From: Streptomyces sp. L-9-10
GTDB taxonomy: Bacteria; Actinomycetota; Actinomycetes; Streptomycetales; Streptomycetaceae
DNA: 64,000 nt
Reading direction: 5' to 3'
NCBI RefSeq assembly: GCF_004151105.1
Contig: NZ_PHRF01000027.1
Span: forward strand, 51,008-115,007
Part shown: positions 1-38,532 of the stretch, piece by piece
Position numbering within the stretch: the first letter of the stretch is position 1
Layout of the letters: every line of letters begins with the position of its first letter
Program-made: the position numbers and the translations under genes
The notes under the pieces: generated by a model
Seen by the model: only the letters and a program-made list of their open reading frames with translations
Databases searched by the model: none
What the model was told of the DNA's origin: nothing

Positions 1-3000
1 GTTCGCCACCTGGATCGCCGCCATACCCACACCACCCGCACCGGCATGGATCAGCACCTTCTCGCCGCGCCGCAAACCGCCCAGCTCCACCAGCGCGTGG
101 TAGGCGGTCAGGAAGACGAGCGGCATCGAGGCCGCCGTCTCCCACGACCAGTTGTCCGGTACGCGGGTCATCATGCGCTCGTGGCCCACCACATGGGTGC
201 CGAAGCCGCCGAAGAGCATGCCCATGACCCGGTCGCCGACCCGCAGGTCGGTCGCGTCGGGTCCGGTCCCGACCACGACACCGGCCGCCTCGGAGCCGAA
301 CAGCCCCGCGTCGCCGGGGTACATGCCCAGCGCGTTGAGGACATCGCGGAAGTTCACTCCGGCGGCGCGGACCTCGATGCGTACATCGCGGCCGGTCAGC
401 GGTTCGAGGACCTCGGGGAACGGGGCCAGGGTCAGCCCGTCGAGACTGCCCTTGGCCCGGCTGCCCAGCCGCCATGGCCCACCAGCCGGCGGCACCAGTC
501 CCGTACCCGACTCCAGCCGGGCGAGCCTGCCGACGCGCAGCGCGCCCGCGCGGACCACGGCCTGCGGCTCATCGGCGGCCATCAGCCCCGGCAGCGTGGG
601 GAGTACGGCCGCCGAGCCGGCGGCGTCGTCGGCGTCCACCAGCAGGAACCGGCCGGGGTTCTCGGCCTGCGCCGAGCGCACCAGGCCCCATACGGGGGCG
701 GCGGCGACATCGGTGACGTCCATGGCGCCGTCCTCGACCGCGCCCCGGGTGACGAACACCAGCCGCGAGTCCGCGAAGCGCTCCTCGGCCAGCCACTCCC
801 GCACCAACGTCAGTGCGTAGTGGGCGAGTTCATGCGCCGACTCGGCGCCGCGCGCACTGTCGCCACGGAGCGGTACGACCACGGTCCCCGGCACCGCCTC
901 CTCGTCACGGGCAATCAGCTCGGCGAGCGTGCGCGCCGGGGCGCCGAGCTTGGCCGCGCCGGTCGAGGCGAGGGCGGCCGTCAGGCCCAGCCGGTCCGTG
1001 CCGAGCACCACCCATTCGGTGTCCTCGGAGACCTCCTCCGGGGTGCCGGGCACCCAGTCGACGCGGAAGAGCGAGTTCAGTTCGTCCCGGCGTCCGCTGT
1101 CGGCCGCCTGGGGGCCCGCCGCCCGCAGGAGCAGCGAGTCCACCGAGATGACGGGTTCGCCCTGGACGTCGACGGCGGCGAGCTGGACGGAGTCCTGACC
1201 GTTGCTGGTGATCCGCACGCGCAGAGCCGACGCGCCGGAGGCGTGCAGGGAGACGCCGTTCCAGGCGAAGGGCAGCAGGCTGCGGTCGTCGCCGTCCGCG
1301 CTGGCGAACACGGTGCTGTGCAGGACGGAGTCGAGCAGCGCCGGGTGCATGCCGAAGTCGTTCGCGTCGCCGACACCCCGGTCGAGGGCGACCTCGGCGA
1401 AGATCTCCTCGCCCCGGCGCCAGACGGCGCGCAGGCCGCGGAAGACCGGTCCGTAGTCGAGCCCGTTGCCCGCGTAACGGTCGTACAGCCCCTCGATGTC
1501 CACCACGGTCGCGCCCTTGGGCGGCCAGACGGACCCGTCGAAGCCGAGGATCCGCTCGCCGCCGCCGATGCGGCCGGAGGCGTGCAGGGTCCACTCGTCG
1601 TCGGGGGCGTCGGCGGGGCGGGTGTAGAAGCGCAGCTCGCGCCGGCCCTCGTCGTCCGCGCCGCCGACGGAGATCTGCACCTGGACGGCGCCGGTGCGGG
1701 GCAGGATGAGCGGGGCGGCGAGCATCAGTTCCTCGACGCGGTCGCAGCCCGCCTGGTCGGCGGCCCTGATCGCCAGTTCGAGGAATCCGGTGCCGGGGAA
1801 GAAGACCATCCCGCTGACGACATGGTCGGCCAGCCACGGATGGGTGGCGAGCGAGAGGGTGCCGGTCAGCAGGAGTTCGTCGGAGCCGGCCACGGACATG
1901 GCGGCGCCCAGCAGCGGGTGGTCGGCGGAGGCCAGTCCGAGACCGGTCGCGTCGGCGGGCCGGAAGGTCGTCTTCGGCCAGAAGCGCTCGTGCTGGAAGG
2001 CGTAGGTCGGCAGATCCACCAGCCGGGCGCCGGTGCCCGCGAAGAACGCCGGCCATTCCACCCGTACGCCGTGGACGTGCAGCCGGGCCAGCGCGGTGAC
2101 GGCCGAGGTCTCCTCGGGGCGGTCCTTGCGGAGCACGGGTACGGTCACGGCCCCGTCCGGTACGGACTCCTGGGCCATGGCCGACAGCACACCGTCAGGA
2201 CCCAGCTCCAGGAAGGCGGTCACACCCTGCTCGCCGAGCGTCCGCACACCATCCGCGAACCGGACCGCCTCGCGGACATGCCGCACCCAGTACCCGGCCG
2301 AGCACAGCTCCTCGGCCGACGCGAGACGGCCCGTCAGGTTCGATACGACGGGGATGACCGGCTCCGCGTAGACGAGGCCCCGCGCGACGGTGCGGAACTC
2401 GTCCAGCATCGGGTCCGTCAGCGGCGAGTGGAACGCGTGCGAGACCCGGAGCCTGGTCGTCTTGCGGCCCTGCTCCCCCAGCCGCGCGGCGGCCTTGAGG
2501 ACGGCGTCCTCGTCACCGGAGATCACCAGGGAGGCGGGGCCGTTGACGGCGGCGACGGACACCTCGCCGGACAGCAGCGGCAGCACCTCGTCCTCGGTGG
2601 CCTGGACGGCGACCATCGCGCCGCCCGGCGGAAGCGCCCGCATCAGCCGCGCCCGCGCGGCCACGAGCGTGCAGGCGTCCGTCAGCGAGAACACCCCCGC
2701 CACATGGGCCGCCGCGATCTCACCGATCGAATGCCCCGCCACGAAGTCCGGGACCACACCCCACGACTCCACCAGCCGGAACAGCGCCACCTCGACCGCG
2801 AACAACGCCGGCTGCGTGAACCCGGTGTCGTTGAGCGCCTCCGCGTCGTCGCCCCAGATGACCTCGCGCAGCGGACGGTCCAACTCGTCGTCCAGCCGGG
2901 CCAGTACGGTGTCCAGCGCCTCGGCGAACACCGGGAAGCTCTCGTACAGTTCGCGGCCCATCCCGAGCCGCTGGCTGCCCTGGCCGGAGAACAGCACCGC

Positions 3001-4719
3001 GCTCTTCGCGCGTGCCGCCGCCGTGCCCTCGACCGCACCGGCCGCCGCGCCGTTCTCGATCCAGCTCTCCAGCGCCGCGCGTCCCGCCCGGCCGTCCTCG
3101 TCCGCGACGACGGCGAGACGGTGTTCCAGGCTCGCCCTGGAGGTCGCGAGGGAGAGCGCGGTGTCCAGCGCGCGCGTACCGGGCTCGGCCTCCAGCCTGC
3201 TCAGCAGCGCGGCGGCCTGGTCGCGCAGCGCCTCGGCGGTCCGCCCCGAGACGACCCACGGCAGCGCGGTCGCGCGGCGGGCGGGGGCGGTCTCGTCCTG
3301 CGGGGCAGGGGGCTCCCCGGCGTCCGGCGCCTGCTCGATGATCACATGCGCGTTGGTGCCGCTGACCCCGAACGAGGAGACGCCCGTTCGGCGCGGACGG
3401 CCCGCGTCCGGCCAGGGGCGCGCCTCGGTGAGGAGTTCGACCCTGCCGGACGACCAGTCGACGTGCGACGACGGTTCGTCGGCGTGCAGCGTCTTCGGCA
3501 CCACGCCGTGCCGCATCGCCATGACCATCTTGATGACGCCCGCGACGCCCGAGGCGGCCTGGGTGTGCCCGATGTTGGACTTGACCGAGCCCAGCAGCAG
3601 CGGGTGTTCCCGGTCCTGGCCGTAGCTCGCGAGCAGGCTCTGCGCCTCGATGGGGTCGCCCAGCGGGGTGCCCGTCCCGTGTGCCTCCACGGCGTCCACG
3701 TCCGCCGGGGTGAGTCCGGCGTTGGCGAGTGCCTGCCGGATCACCCGCTGCTGCGAGGGGCCGTTGGGGGCGGTGAAGCCGTTGGAGGCACCGTCCTGGT
3801 TGACGGCGGAGCCCCGGATGACGGCGAGGACCGGGTGCCCGTCGCGCCGCGCGTCCGACAGCCGTTCCAGCATCAGGACGCCCGCGCCCTCGGACCAGCC
3901 GGTGCCGTCGGCCGACTCGGAGAACGCCTTGCAGCGGCCGTCCCTGGCGAGTCCGCCCTGCCGGCTGAACTCGATGAGCGAGCCGGGGGTGGACATCACG
4001 TTGACGCCGCCGGCGAGCGCGAGTCCGCATTCGCCGTTGCGCAGCGACTGCACGGCGAGGTGGAGGGCGACCAGCGAGGACGAGCAGGCGGTGTCGACGG
4101 TGATGGCCGGGCCTTCGAGCCCGAGGGTGTACGAGAGCCGGCCGGACACGGCGCTGGCGGCGATACCGGTGCCGACGTCGCCGGTCGCGTCGTCCAGCGA
4201 CCTGACCAGCAGGTACGCGTAGTCCTGGCCGTTGGTGCCGATGAACGCGCCGGTACGGGTGCCGCGCAGCCGGGTGGCGTCGATCCCGGACCGCTCGATG
4301 GCCTCCCAGGTGGTCTCCAGCAGCAGCCGCTGCTGGGGGTCCATGGTGACGGCCTCGCGGGGCGAGATCCCGAAGAAGCCCGGGTCGAAGTCGGCGACGG
4401 CGCTGAGGAATCCGCCCTGCTGGCTGACGGAGGTGTCGCGCGCGTCGGTGGTGCTGTCGCGCAGCGCGTCCAGGTCCCAGCCCCGGTCGGCGGGGAATCC
4501 TGAGATGGCGTCGGTGCCGGAGGCGACGAGGTCCCAGAGTCCTTCGGGGGAATGCGCGCCGCCGGGGAACCGGCAGCTCATTCCGACGATGGCGATGGGT
4601 TCCTTGGCCGCGGCGACGAACATGCGGTTCTGCCGCCGCAGCCGCTCCGCCTCCTTCATCGCGGCGCGGAGCGCTTCCACGACGTTGGCGTCGGGGGCTT
4701 TCTCGGTGGGGCCGTTCAT
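1..4719 (-). CDS. Modular type I PKS, NysJ-like, first module KS-AT-DH-ER; 3' part missing
   Basis: This is the next polyene macrolide PKS subunit after the six-module protein, and it runs off the left edge after 1573 codons. A short N-terminal docking helix is followed by a KS with active-site Cys212 in a DTACSSS motif. The AT has Ser664 in GHSIGE and an HAFH motif, which indicates malonyl-CoA. The DH has His966 in an [10 protein letters not shown] motif. The start of an ER follows, with the NADPH motif [11 protein letters not shown] within the last 20 codons of the window. The KR and ACP of this module, and any later modules, lie outside. A DH-ER module directly after the ketone and hydroxyl modules fits nystatin module 15, which leaves a fully reduced two-carbon unit. 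I chose ATG 4719 because GGAG sits 6 nt before it. An in-frame ATG at 4731 is possible and would add four residues. The upstream PKS stops about 25 nt earlier, so the two are co-transcribed. Confidence 0.93.
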   Translation of the reverse strand, partial: MNGPTEKAPDANVVEALRAAMKEAERLRRQNRMFVAAAKEPIAIVGMSCRFPGGAHSPEGLWDLVASGTDAISGFPADRGWDLDALRDSTTDARDTSVSQQGGFLSAVADFDPGFFGISPREAVTMDPQQRLLLETTWEAIERSGIDATRLRGTRTGAFIGTNGQDYAYLLVRSLDDATGDVGTGIAASAVSGRLSYTLGLEGPAITVDTACSSSLVALHLAVQSLRNGECGLALAGGVNVMSTPGSLIEFSRQGGLARDGRCKAFSESADGTGWSEGAGVLMLERLSDARRDGHPVLAVIRGSAVNQDGASNGFTAPNGPSQQRVIRQALANAGLTPADVDAVEAHGTGTPLGDPIEAQSLLASYGQDREHPLLLGSVKSNIGHTQAASGVAGVIKMVMAMRHGVVPKTLHADEPSSHVDWSSGRVELLTEARPWPDAGRPRRTGVSSFGVSGTNAHVIIEQAPDAGEPPAPQDETAPARRATALPWVVSGRTAEALRDQAAALLSRLEAEPGTRALDTALSLATSRASLEHRLAVVADEDGRAGRAALESWIENGAAAGAVEGTAAARAKSAVLFSGQGSQRLGMGRELYESFPVFAEALDTVLARLDDELDRPLREVIWGDDAEALNDTGFTQPALFAVEVALFRLVESWGVVPDFVAGHSIGEIAAAHVAGVFSLTDACTLVAARARLMRALPPGGAMVAVQATEDEVLPLLSGEVSVAAVNGPASLVISGDEDAVLKAAARLGEQGRKTTRLRVSHAFHSPLTDPMLDEFRTVARGLVYAEPVIPVVSNLTGRLASAEELCSAGYWVRHVREAVRFADGVRTLGEQGVTAFLELGPDGVLSAMAQESVPDGAVTVPVLRKDRPEETSAVTALARLHVHGVRVEWPAFFAGTGARLVDLPTYAFQHERFWPKTTFRPADATGLGLASADHPLLGAAMSVAGSDELLLTGTLSLATHPWLADHVVSGMVFFPGTGFLELAIRAADQAGCDRVEELMLAAPLILPRTGAVQVQISVGGADDEGRRELRFYTRPADAPDDEWTLHASGRIGGGERILGFDGSVWPPKGATVVDIEGLYDRYAGNGLDYGPVFRGLRAVWRRGEEIFAEVALDRGVGDANDFGMHPALLDSVLHSTVFASADGDDRSLLPFAWNGVSLHASGASALRVRITSNGQDSVQLAAVDVQGEPVISVDSLLLRAAGPQAADSGRRDELNSLFRVDWVPGTPEEVSEDTEWVVLGTDRLGLTAALASTGAAKLGAPARTLAELIARDEEAVPGTVVVPLRGDSARGAESAHELAHYALTLVREWLAEERFADSRLVFVTRGAVEDGAMDVTDVAAAPVWGLVRSAQAENPGRFLLVDADDAAGSAAVLPTLPGLMAADEPQAVVRAGALRVGRLARLESGTGLVPPAGGPWRLGSRAKGSLDGLTLAPFPEVLEPLTGRDVRIEVRAAGVNFRDVLNALGMYPGDAGLFGSEAAGVVVGTGPDATDLRVGDRVMGMLFGGFGTHVVGHERMMTRVPDNWSWETAASMPLVFLTAYHALVELGGLRRGEKVLIHAGAGGVGMAAIQVAN

Positions 4720-4743
4720 GGTCTGCTCCATCACTCTCTCGCG

Positions 4744-33378
<28,635 letters not shown>

Positions 33379-33465
33379 CTCAACTCAACCCATCTCGACA
33401 GCCGACGGCCGAACATGAATCACGCGGGGCATCTCGCGTTCGCCGTGCAATGCGATAAAGAGAAA

Positions 33466-33506
33466 GCCACATGGCTTCGCAGCCGTTCCGCGGGAAGCCA
33501 TGTGGC
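33466..33506 (-). promoter_or_regulatory. 13-bp-stem hairpin upstream of the six-module PKS
   Basis: Perfect inverted repeat GCCACATGGCTTC / GAAGCCATGTGGC with a 15-nt loop. On the minus strand a pyrimidine-rich, T-rich stretch follows, so it may terminate transcripts from the GDP-mannose dehydratase gene. If the PKS promoter lies at the operator-like site just upstream, the hairpin would instead form in the PKS leader RNA. Confidence 0.6.
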
Positions 33507-33524
33507 GAGTGTCGTACGGACCGC

Positions 33525-33540
33525 TACGGGAATTCCCTAG
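33525..33540 (-). promoter_or_regulatory. PAS-LuxR (PimM/AmphRIV-type) operator-like site, 14/16 match
   Basis: On the minus strand this reads CTAGGGAATTCCCGTA. The published PimM consensus, as I recall it, is CTVGGGAWWTCCCBAG; only the last two bases differ. It lies about 150 nt before the start of the six-module PKS, where the pathway regulator of polyene clusters would be expected to act. Confidence 0.6.
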
Positions 33541-33561
33541 TCCTCCGCGGCCTTCGTTCCG

Positions 33562-34593
33562 CTACCAGTTGGAGGCCAGCAGAAGATCCCCGTATTCGTG
33601 TTCCCGGGAGACCTGATTCAGGTCGGCGTCGACCATCATGTGCATCAGTTCGGGGAAGTCGACGCTGGGCTTCCAGCCCAGCTTCGTACGGGCGTGCTCG
33701 CTGTCCGCGCAGAGGACCTCCACCTCGGCGGGGCGGACCAGCTCGGGGTCGATGACGACGTAGTCCTGCCAGTCCAGGCCCACGTGTTCGAAGGCGATGC
33801 GCACCGCGTCCCGTACCGAGTGCATGGTGCCGCTGCCCACCACGTAGTCGTCCGGCTCGTCGGGCTGGAGCATGAGGTGCATGGCGCGCACATAGTCGCC
33901 GGCGAAGCCCCAGTCACGTACCGCGTCGAGGTTTCCGAGGTGCAGCTTGTCCTGGAGTCCGAGCTTGATCCGGGCGACGGCGAGAGAGATCTTCCGGGTC
34001 ACGAACTCCGAGCCGCGGCGCGGGGATTCGTGGTTGAAGAGCATCCCGGACACGGCGTACATCCCGAAGGACTCACGGTAGTTGCGGGTGATGAAGTGCC
34101 CGTACGCCTTGGCGGCGCCGTAGGGGCTGCGCGGGTGGAACAGCGTCGTCTCACGCTGCGGAGTCTCGGCGGCCTTGCCGAACATCTCCGAGGACGACGC
34201 CTGGTAGAAGCGGATCTGGCCGTCTCCCGCGGTGCGCGAGCTGTTCAGGCCGCTCACCATCCGGATGGCCTCCAGGACGCGGAGCACGCCCATGCCGTTG
34301 ACCTCGGTGACGAGTTCGGCCTGCTGCCAGGACATCGGCACGAACGAGATCGCGCCGAGGTTGTACACCTCGTCCGGCTGCACGGTGTCGACGGCGGAGA
34401 CCAGACTGCCCTGGTCCATCAGGTCGCCGTCCACGAACGAGAGTTCGGAGACGAGCCGGCTGACCCGGGACTTTCGCGGGTTGGCCTGTCCTCGGATCAA
34501 TCCCCAAACCTGGTAGCCCTGTGACAGGAGATGCTCGGCCAGATAGGAACCGTCCTGCCCGGTAATTCCGGTGATCAGCGCACGCTTGGTCAT
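33562..34593 (-). CDS. GDP-mannose 4,6-dehydratase (NysDIII/AmphDIII-like)
   Basis: An NAD(P)-dependent short-chain dehydratase of the extended SDR family (343 aa). It converts GDP-D-mannose to GDP-4-keto-6-deoxymannose, the first committed step toward GDP-mycosamine, the sugar of nystatin- and amphotericin-type polyenes. The Rossmann motif is GITGQDG at residues 9-15, and the catalytic pair is Tyr158 and Lys162 in SPYGAAKAYGH, with SSSEMFGK upstream. The start ATG has AAGGGG 5 nt before it. It lies upstream of, and on the same strand as, the six-module PKS, as in nystatin and amphotericin clusters. The mycosamine aminotransferase and glycosyltransferase (DII, DI) are not in the window. Confidence 0.93.
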   Translation of the reverse strand: MTKRALITGITGQDGSYLAEHLLSQGYQVWGLIRGQANPRKSRVSRLVSELSFVDGDLMDQGSLVSAVDTVQPDEVYNLGAISFVPMSWQQAELVTEVNGMGVLRVLEAIRMVSGLNSSRTAGDGQIRFYQASSSEMFGKAAETPQRETTLFHPRSPYGAAKAYGHFITRNYRESFGMYAVSGMLFNHESPRRGSEFVTRKISLAVARIKLGLQDKLHLGNLDAVRDWGFAGDYVRAMHLMLQPDEPDDYVVGSGTMHSVRDAVRIAFEHVGLDWQDYVVIDPELVRPAEVEVLCADSEHARTKLGWKPSVDFPELMHMMVDADLNQVSREHEYGDLLLASNW

Positions 34594-34735
34594 ACCAACC
34601 CCTTCTCGACCACGGAGAGACCGCCCAAACGCAGAGCTCGGTCGACGACCTTGCATCGAATACGCTTCTGTCCGGACGATAGACATCGGCACGCTCGCAA
34701 GCCTCCGACCACGGTGTCAAGAAATCCCGTGCTTA

Positions 34736-34751
34736 CTAGGGAATTCCCGAG
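34736..34751. promoter_or_regulatory. PAS-LuxR (PimM/AmphRIV-type) operator, 16/16 match
   Basis: CTAGGGAATTCCCGAG fits every position of the PimM consensus as I recall it (CTVGGGAWWTCCCBAG), on both strands because the core is palindromic. It lies in the 275-nt region between the divergent dehydratase and ABC exporter genes, 143 nt from the first start and 118 nt from the second, so it could control either or both. Confidence 0.75.
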
Positions 34752-34868
34752 TCGGAGGGGAGCGGGGAAGGCGTGGAGAGGCAGAACACTAGTAATTTTC
34801 GGGCCCGCGATGCGGTGCACTGTGTGCGTCGGCGTTCGGGCCGGCTCTGTCAACCGGAGCGTCTTTCC

Positions 34869-36635
34869 GTGCTGTTCGGACTTCTGCGTGCCCATGTGCG
34901 CCCGTACCGGCGAGCCGCCGCCCTGCTGGTCCTCCTCCAACTGATCCAGATCCTCGGCACGCTGCTGCTGCCGACGCTCGGCGCCGCCCTGATCGACAAC
35001 GGGGTCGTCGCCCGGGACAGCGGCTACATCTCGCGGCTCGGGGCGGTCATGGTCGCCCTGGCCCTGGTCCAGGTGGCCGCGGCGACCGGCGCGGTGTCCC
35101 TGGCCTCCCGTACGGCGATGGCGATGGGACGCGACATCCGCGCCGTCGTCTTCCGCCGGGTGCTGGACTTCTCCGCCCGTGAGGTGGGCCGCTTCGGTAC
35201 GCCGTCGCTGCTGACCCGGACGGTCAACGATGTACAGCAGGTGCAGACGCTGACGCAGTCGGGCTTCGGCATCGTGGTGGCCGCGCCCCTGATGTGTCTG
35301 GGAAGCATCGTGCTCGCGCTTCAGCAGGACGTACCGCTGGCGCTGATCCTGGTGGTCCTCGTGGTGGTCGTCGCCGTCGCGTTCGGGCTGCTGCTGGTCC
35401 GGATGGGCGCGTTCTACGAGCGGATGCAGACGTATCTCGACCGGCTCGGCCGGCTGCTGCGCGAGCAGATCACCGGCGTACGCGTGGTGCGCTCCTTCGT
35501 ACGGGACGGCTACGAGCGCGAGCGGTTCGCCCGGACGAGCACCGAGCTGTTCGAGGTCTCGCGGCGGGTCGGCCGGCTCATCGCGTCGATGCTGCCCCTG
35601 GTGCTGCTGCTCATGAACGGGTTCATGGTCGCCGTCCTCTGGGCCGGTGCCTACCGGATCGACAGCGGGGCGATGCGGATCGGCGCGCTCAGCGCCTTCC
35701 TCAGCTATCTCTCACTGATCCTCATGTCGGTCGTGATGGTCGCGTTCGTCTTCCTGTCGGTGCCGCGTGCGAAGGTCTCCGCCGGGCGCATCCAGGAGAT
35801 CCTGGCGACGCCGACGAGCGTCACCCCGCCGTCCGAGCCGGTGGCAGCCGCGCCGGACGCCGTCGGCCGGCTGGAGCTGCGCGGGGCGGAGTTCCGCTAC
35901 CCGGGCGCCGAGAAGCCGGTGCTCCAGGGGATCGACCTGGCCGCGGGGCCCGGGGAGAGCGTGGCGATCCTCGGCTCCACCGGCAGCGGCAAGACGACGC
36001 TGCTCAATCTCGTCCTGCGGCTGTTCGACGCCACCGAGGGTTCGGTACGGGTCAACGGCGTCGACGTACGGCGGCTGGACCCGGACGTCCTCAGCGGGGC
36101 CGTGGGCTTCGTACCGCAGAAGCCGTATCTGTTCTCCGGGACCGTCGCGACCAACCTCCGCTTCGGGAACCCGGACGCCACCGACGACGAGCTGTGGCAC
36201 GCCCTGCGGATCGCCCAGGCCGACGAGTTCGTCGCGCGCATGCCCGACGGGCTGGACGCCGAGATCTCCCAGGGCGGTACGAACGTCTCGGGCGGCCAGC
36301 GCCAGCGGCTCGCCATCGCGCGCACCCTGCTGCGCCGCCCCGCCGTCTATCTCTTCGACGACTGCTTCTCCGCGCTCGACTACGCCACGGACGCCGCGCT
36401 GCGCACCGCGATGGCGCCGGAGATCGCGGGGTCGACCGTGATCACCGTCGCCCAGCGGGTCGCCACCGTGCGGTACGCCGACCGCATCGTCGTCCTCGAC
36501 GGCGGACGCGTCGTCGCCACCGGCACCCATGACGAACTCCTGCACGACAGCGCCACCTACCGCGAGATCGCCCTCTCCCAGCTCACCGAGGAGGAGACCG
36601 TCCATGGTCTCGTCGGCCGGCCCCGGCCCCACTGA
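34869..36635 (+). CDS. ABC exporter half-transporter, degenerate-site subunit (NysH-like)
   Basis: A fused membrane plus ATPase half-transporter (588 aa), likely pairing with the next gene to export the polyene. Six hydrophobic segments fill the first 300 residues. The ATPase domain has Walker A GSTGSGKTT and signature VSGGQRQR. Its Walker B reads LFDDCFSALD, with Asp where the catalytic Glu should be, and the switch-loop His is Gln (VAQRVATV). These two substitutions are the mark of the degenerate ATP site in heterodimeric exporters. I chose GTG 34869, with GGAG 9 nt upstream, giving a length close to what I recall for NysH. An in-frame GTG at 34773 would add 32 residues without membrane character. 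It overlaps the next gene by 32 nt. Confidence 0.9.
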   Translation: MLFGLLRAHVRPYRRAAALLVLLQLIQILGTLLLPTLGAALIDNGVVARDSGYISRLGAVMVALALVQVAAATGAVSLASRTAMAMGRDIRAVVFRRVLDFSAREVGRFGTPSLLTRTVNDVQQVQTLTQSGFGIVVAAPLMCLGSIVLALQQDVPLALILVVLVVVVAVAFGLLLVRMGAFYERMQTYLDRLGRLLREQITGVRVVRSFVRDGYERERFARTSTELFEVSRRVGRLIASMLPLVLLLMNGFMVAVLWAGAYRIDSGAMRIGALSAFLSYLSLILMSVVMVAFVFLSVPRAKVSAGRIQEILATPTSVTPPSEPVAAAPDAVGRLELRGAEFRYPGAEKPVLQGIDLAAGPGESVAILGSTGSGKTTLLNLVLRLFDATEGSVRVNGVDVRRLDPDVLSGAVGFVPQKPYLFSGTVATNLRFGNPDATDDELWHALRIAQADEFVARMPDGLDAEISQGGTNVSGGQRQRLAIARTLLRRPAVYLFDDCFSALDYATDAALRTAMAPEIAGSTVITVAQRVATVRYADRIVVLDGGRVVATGTHDELLHDSATYREIALSQLTEEETVHGLVGRPRPH

Positions 36636-38442
36636 AACCCGGGGGCCCGGCCGCCGGCTCCTCGGACTGCTCCGGCCGCACCGCCCACGGATCGCCGTCG
36701 CCCTTCTGGTGGGCATCGGCGGGATCACGCTCAACGCGTTCGGCCCGCTGCTGCTCGGCAGGGCCACGGACCTGATCGTGGACGGTCTGGGCGCCCCCGC
36801 ACCGGGGGGCACCACCGAAGGTGTCGACTTCGGCGCGGTCGGGCGGGTGCTGCTGCTCCTGCTCGTGCTGTATGTCGCGGCATCACTGTTCATGCTGGCG
36901 CAGGGCAGGCTGGTCGCGGCCGTCGTCCAGCGGGTGGTCTTCGATCTGCGGGAGAGGGCGGAGGAGAAGCTCGGACGGCTGCCGCTGCGCTACTTCGACC
37001 GCAATCCGGCGGGCGAGGTGCTGAGCCGTACGACCAACGATGTCGACAACCTCCAGCAGACCCTTCAGCAGACCCTCGCCGAGCTGATCACCTCGGTCTT
37101 CTCCATCATCACCATGCTCGTCCTGATGCTGGTGATCTCGCCGTCCCTGGCGCTGATCATGCTGGCGAGCGTGCCGGTGTCGGGGGTGCTCGCCGCGTGG
37201 ATAAGCAAGCGCGCCCAGCCCCGGTTCACCGAACAGTGGGCCGCCACCGGCTCGATGAACGCGCAGGTCGAGGAGGTCTATACAGGCCACTCGCTGATCA
37301 AGGGCTTCGGCAGGCGCGAGCAGGCCGAGCGGCGGTTCGACGCGCACAACGACGCGTTGTTCCGGGCGGGCGCCAAGGCCCAGTTCGCCTCGGGCACCAT
37401 CGAACCCGCCATGATGTTCATCGCCAACCTCGGCTATGTGGTGGTGGCGGTGGTGGGCGCGTGGAAGGTGGTGAGCGGTGCGCTGACGCTCGGGGACGTC
37501 CAGGCGTTCATCCTGTACTCCCGGCAGTTCAGCCAGCCGATCGTGCAGGTCGCCAGTGTGGCCGGCCGTCTTCAGTCCGGGATCGCCTCCGCCGCTCGGG
37601 TCTTCACCCTGCTCGACGCGGAGGAACAGGGCCCCGACCCGGTCCGCCCGGTCCGGCCCGAACGGGTCACGGGACGGGTGGAGTTCGACCGGGTGAGCTT
37701 CCGCTACTCCCCCGAGACACCGCTCATCGAGGATCTCTCCCTGACCGTGGCACCCGGCAGTACGGTCGCGATCGTCGGCCCGACCGGGGCGGGCAAGACC
37801 ACACTGGGCAATCTCCTCATGCGCTTCTACGAGGTGGACGAGGGCCGGATCCTGCTCGACGGCACGGACATCGCGACGATGACCCGCGACGATCTCCGCG
37901 CGCAGTTCGGCCTGGTGCTCCAGGACACCTGGCTGTTCGGCGGCACGATCGCCGAGAACATCGCGTACGGCAACGCCGGCGCCGGCCGTGAGGAGATCGT
38001 CGCCGCGGCGCGCGCCACCTGCGCGGACCGCTTCATCCGTACGCTGCCCGACGGCTACGACACCGTGCTGGACGACGAGTCGGCCGGAGTGAGCGCGGGC
38101 GAGAAGCAGCTGATCACGGTCGCCAGGGCGTTTCTCGCCCGGCCCGCCGTGCTGGTGCTCGACGAGGCGACGAGCTCCGTCGACACCCGGACGGAAGTAC
38201 TGATCCAGCGTGCGATGAACACCCTGCGCGCGGGCAGGACCAGCTTCGTCATCGCGCACCGGCTGTCCACCATCCGCGACGCCGATGTGATCGTGGTCAT
38301 GGAGTCGGGACGGATCGTGGAGCGCGGTACGCACGACGAACTGATCCGTGAGCAGGGCGCATACGCGCGGCTGCACGCCGCCCGCTCCCCCGGCTCGCCC
38401 CGGCCGGCCGCCGACGACGAGCGGCTGGTTACCGGTGGCTGA
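36604..38442 (+). CDS. ABC exporter half-transporter, catalytic subunit (NysG-like)
   Basis: Partner half-transporter of 612 aa: membrane domain in the first 320 residues, ATPase behind. Walker A is GPTGAGKTT, Walker B is VLVLDEATSSVD with the catalytic Glu, and the switch loop is IAHRLST. The signature is VSAGEKQ rather than LSGGQ, again typical of heterodimers in which one composite site is altered. Start ATG 36604 follows GAGGAGGAG at 7 nt and lies inside the 3' end of the first transporter gene, so translation is coupled. Expected role: ATP-driven efflux of the polyene macrolide. That assignment rests on gene order and family, not on substrate evidence. Confidence 0.92.
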   Translation: MVSSAGPGPTETRGPGRRLLGLLRPHRPRIAVALLVGIGGITLNAFGPLLLGRATDLIVDGLGAPAPGGTTEGVDFGAVGRVLLLLLVLYVAASLFMLAQGRLVAAVVQRVVFDLRERAEEKLGRLPLRYFDRNPAGEVLSRTTNDVDNLQQTLQQTLAELITSVFSIITMLVLMLVISPSLALIMLASVPVSGVLAAWISKRAQPRFTEQWAATGSMNAQVEEVYTGHSLIKGFGRREQAERRFDAHNDALFRAGAKAQFASGTIEPAMMFIANLGYVVVAVVGAWKVVSGALTLGDVQAFILYSRQFSQPIVQVASVAGRLQSGIASAARVFTLLDAEEQGPDPVRPVRPERVTGRVEFDRVSFRYSPETPLIEDLSLTVAPGSTVAIVGPTGAGKTTLGNLLMRFYEVDEGRILLDGTDIATMTRDDLRAQFGLVLQDTWLFGGTIAENIAYGNAGAGREEIVAAARATCADRFIRTLPDGYDTVLDDESAGVSAGEKQLITVARAFLARPAVLVLDEATSSVDTRTEVLIQRAMNTLRAGRTSFVIAHRLSTIRDADVIVVMESGRIVERGTHDELIREQGAYARLHAARSPGSPRPAADDERLVTGG

Positions 38443-38532
38443 GGCACCGCCGCCCGCTTCCGCGTAACCTCGAAGGGTCAGCGCACCCGGTCCGACCACC
38501 GGCGTTCGAGCCCGACCGATAAGGACGGTATT

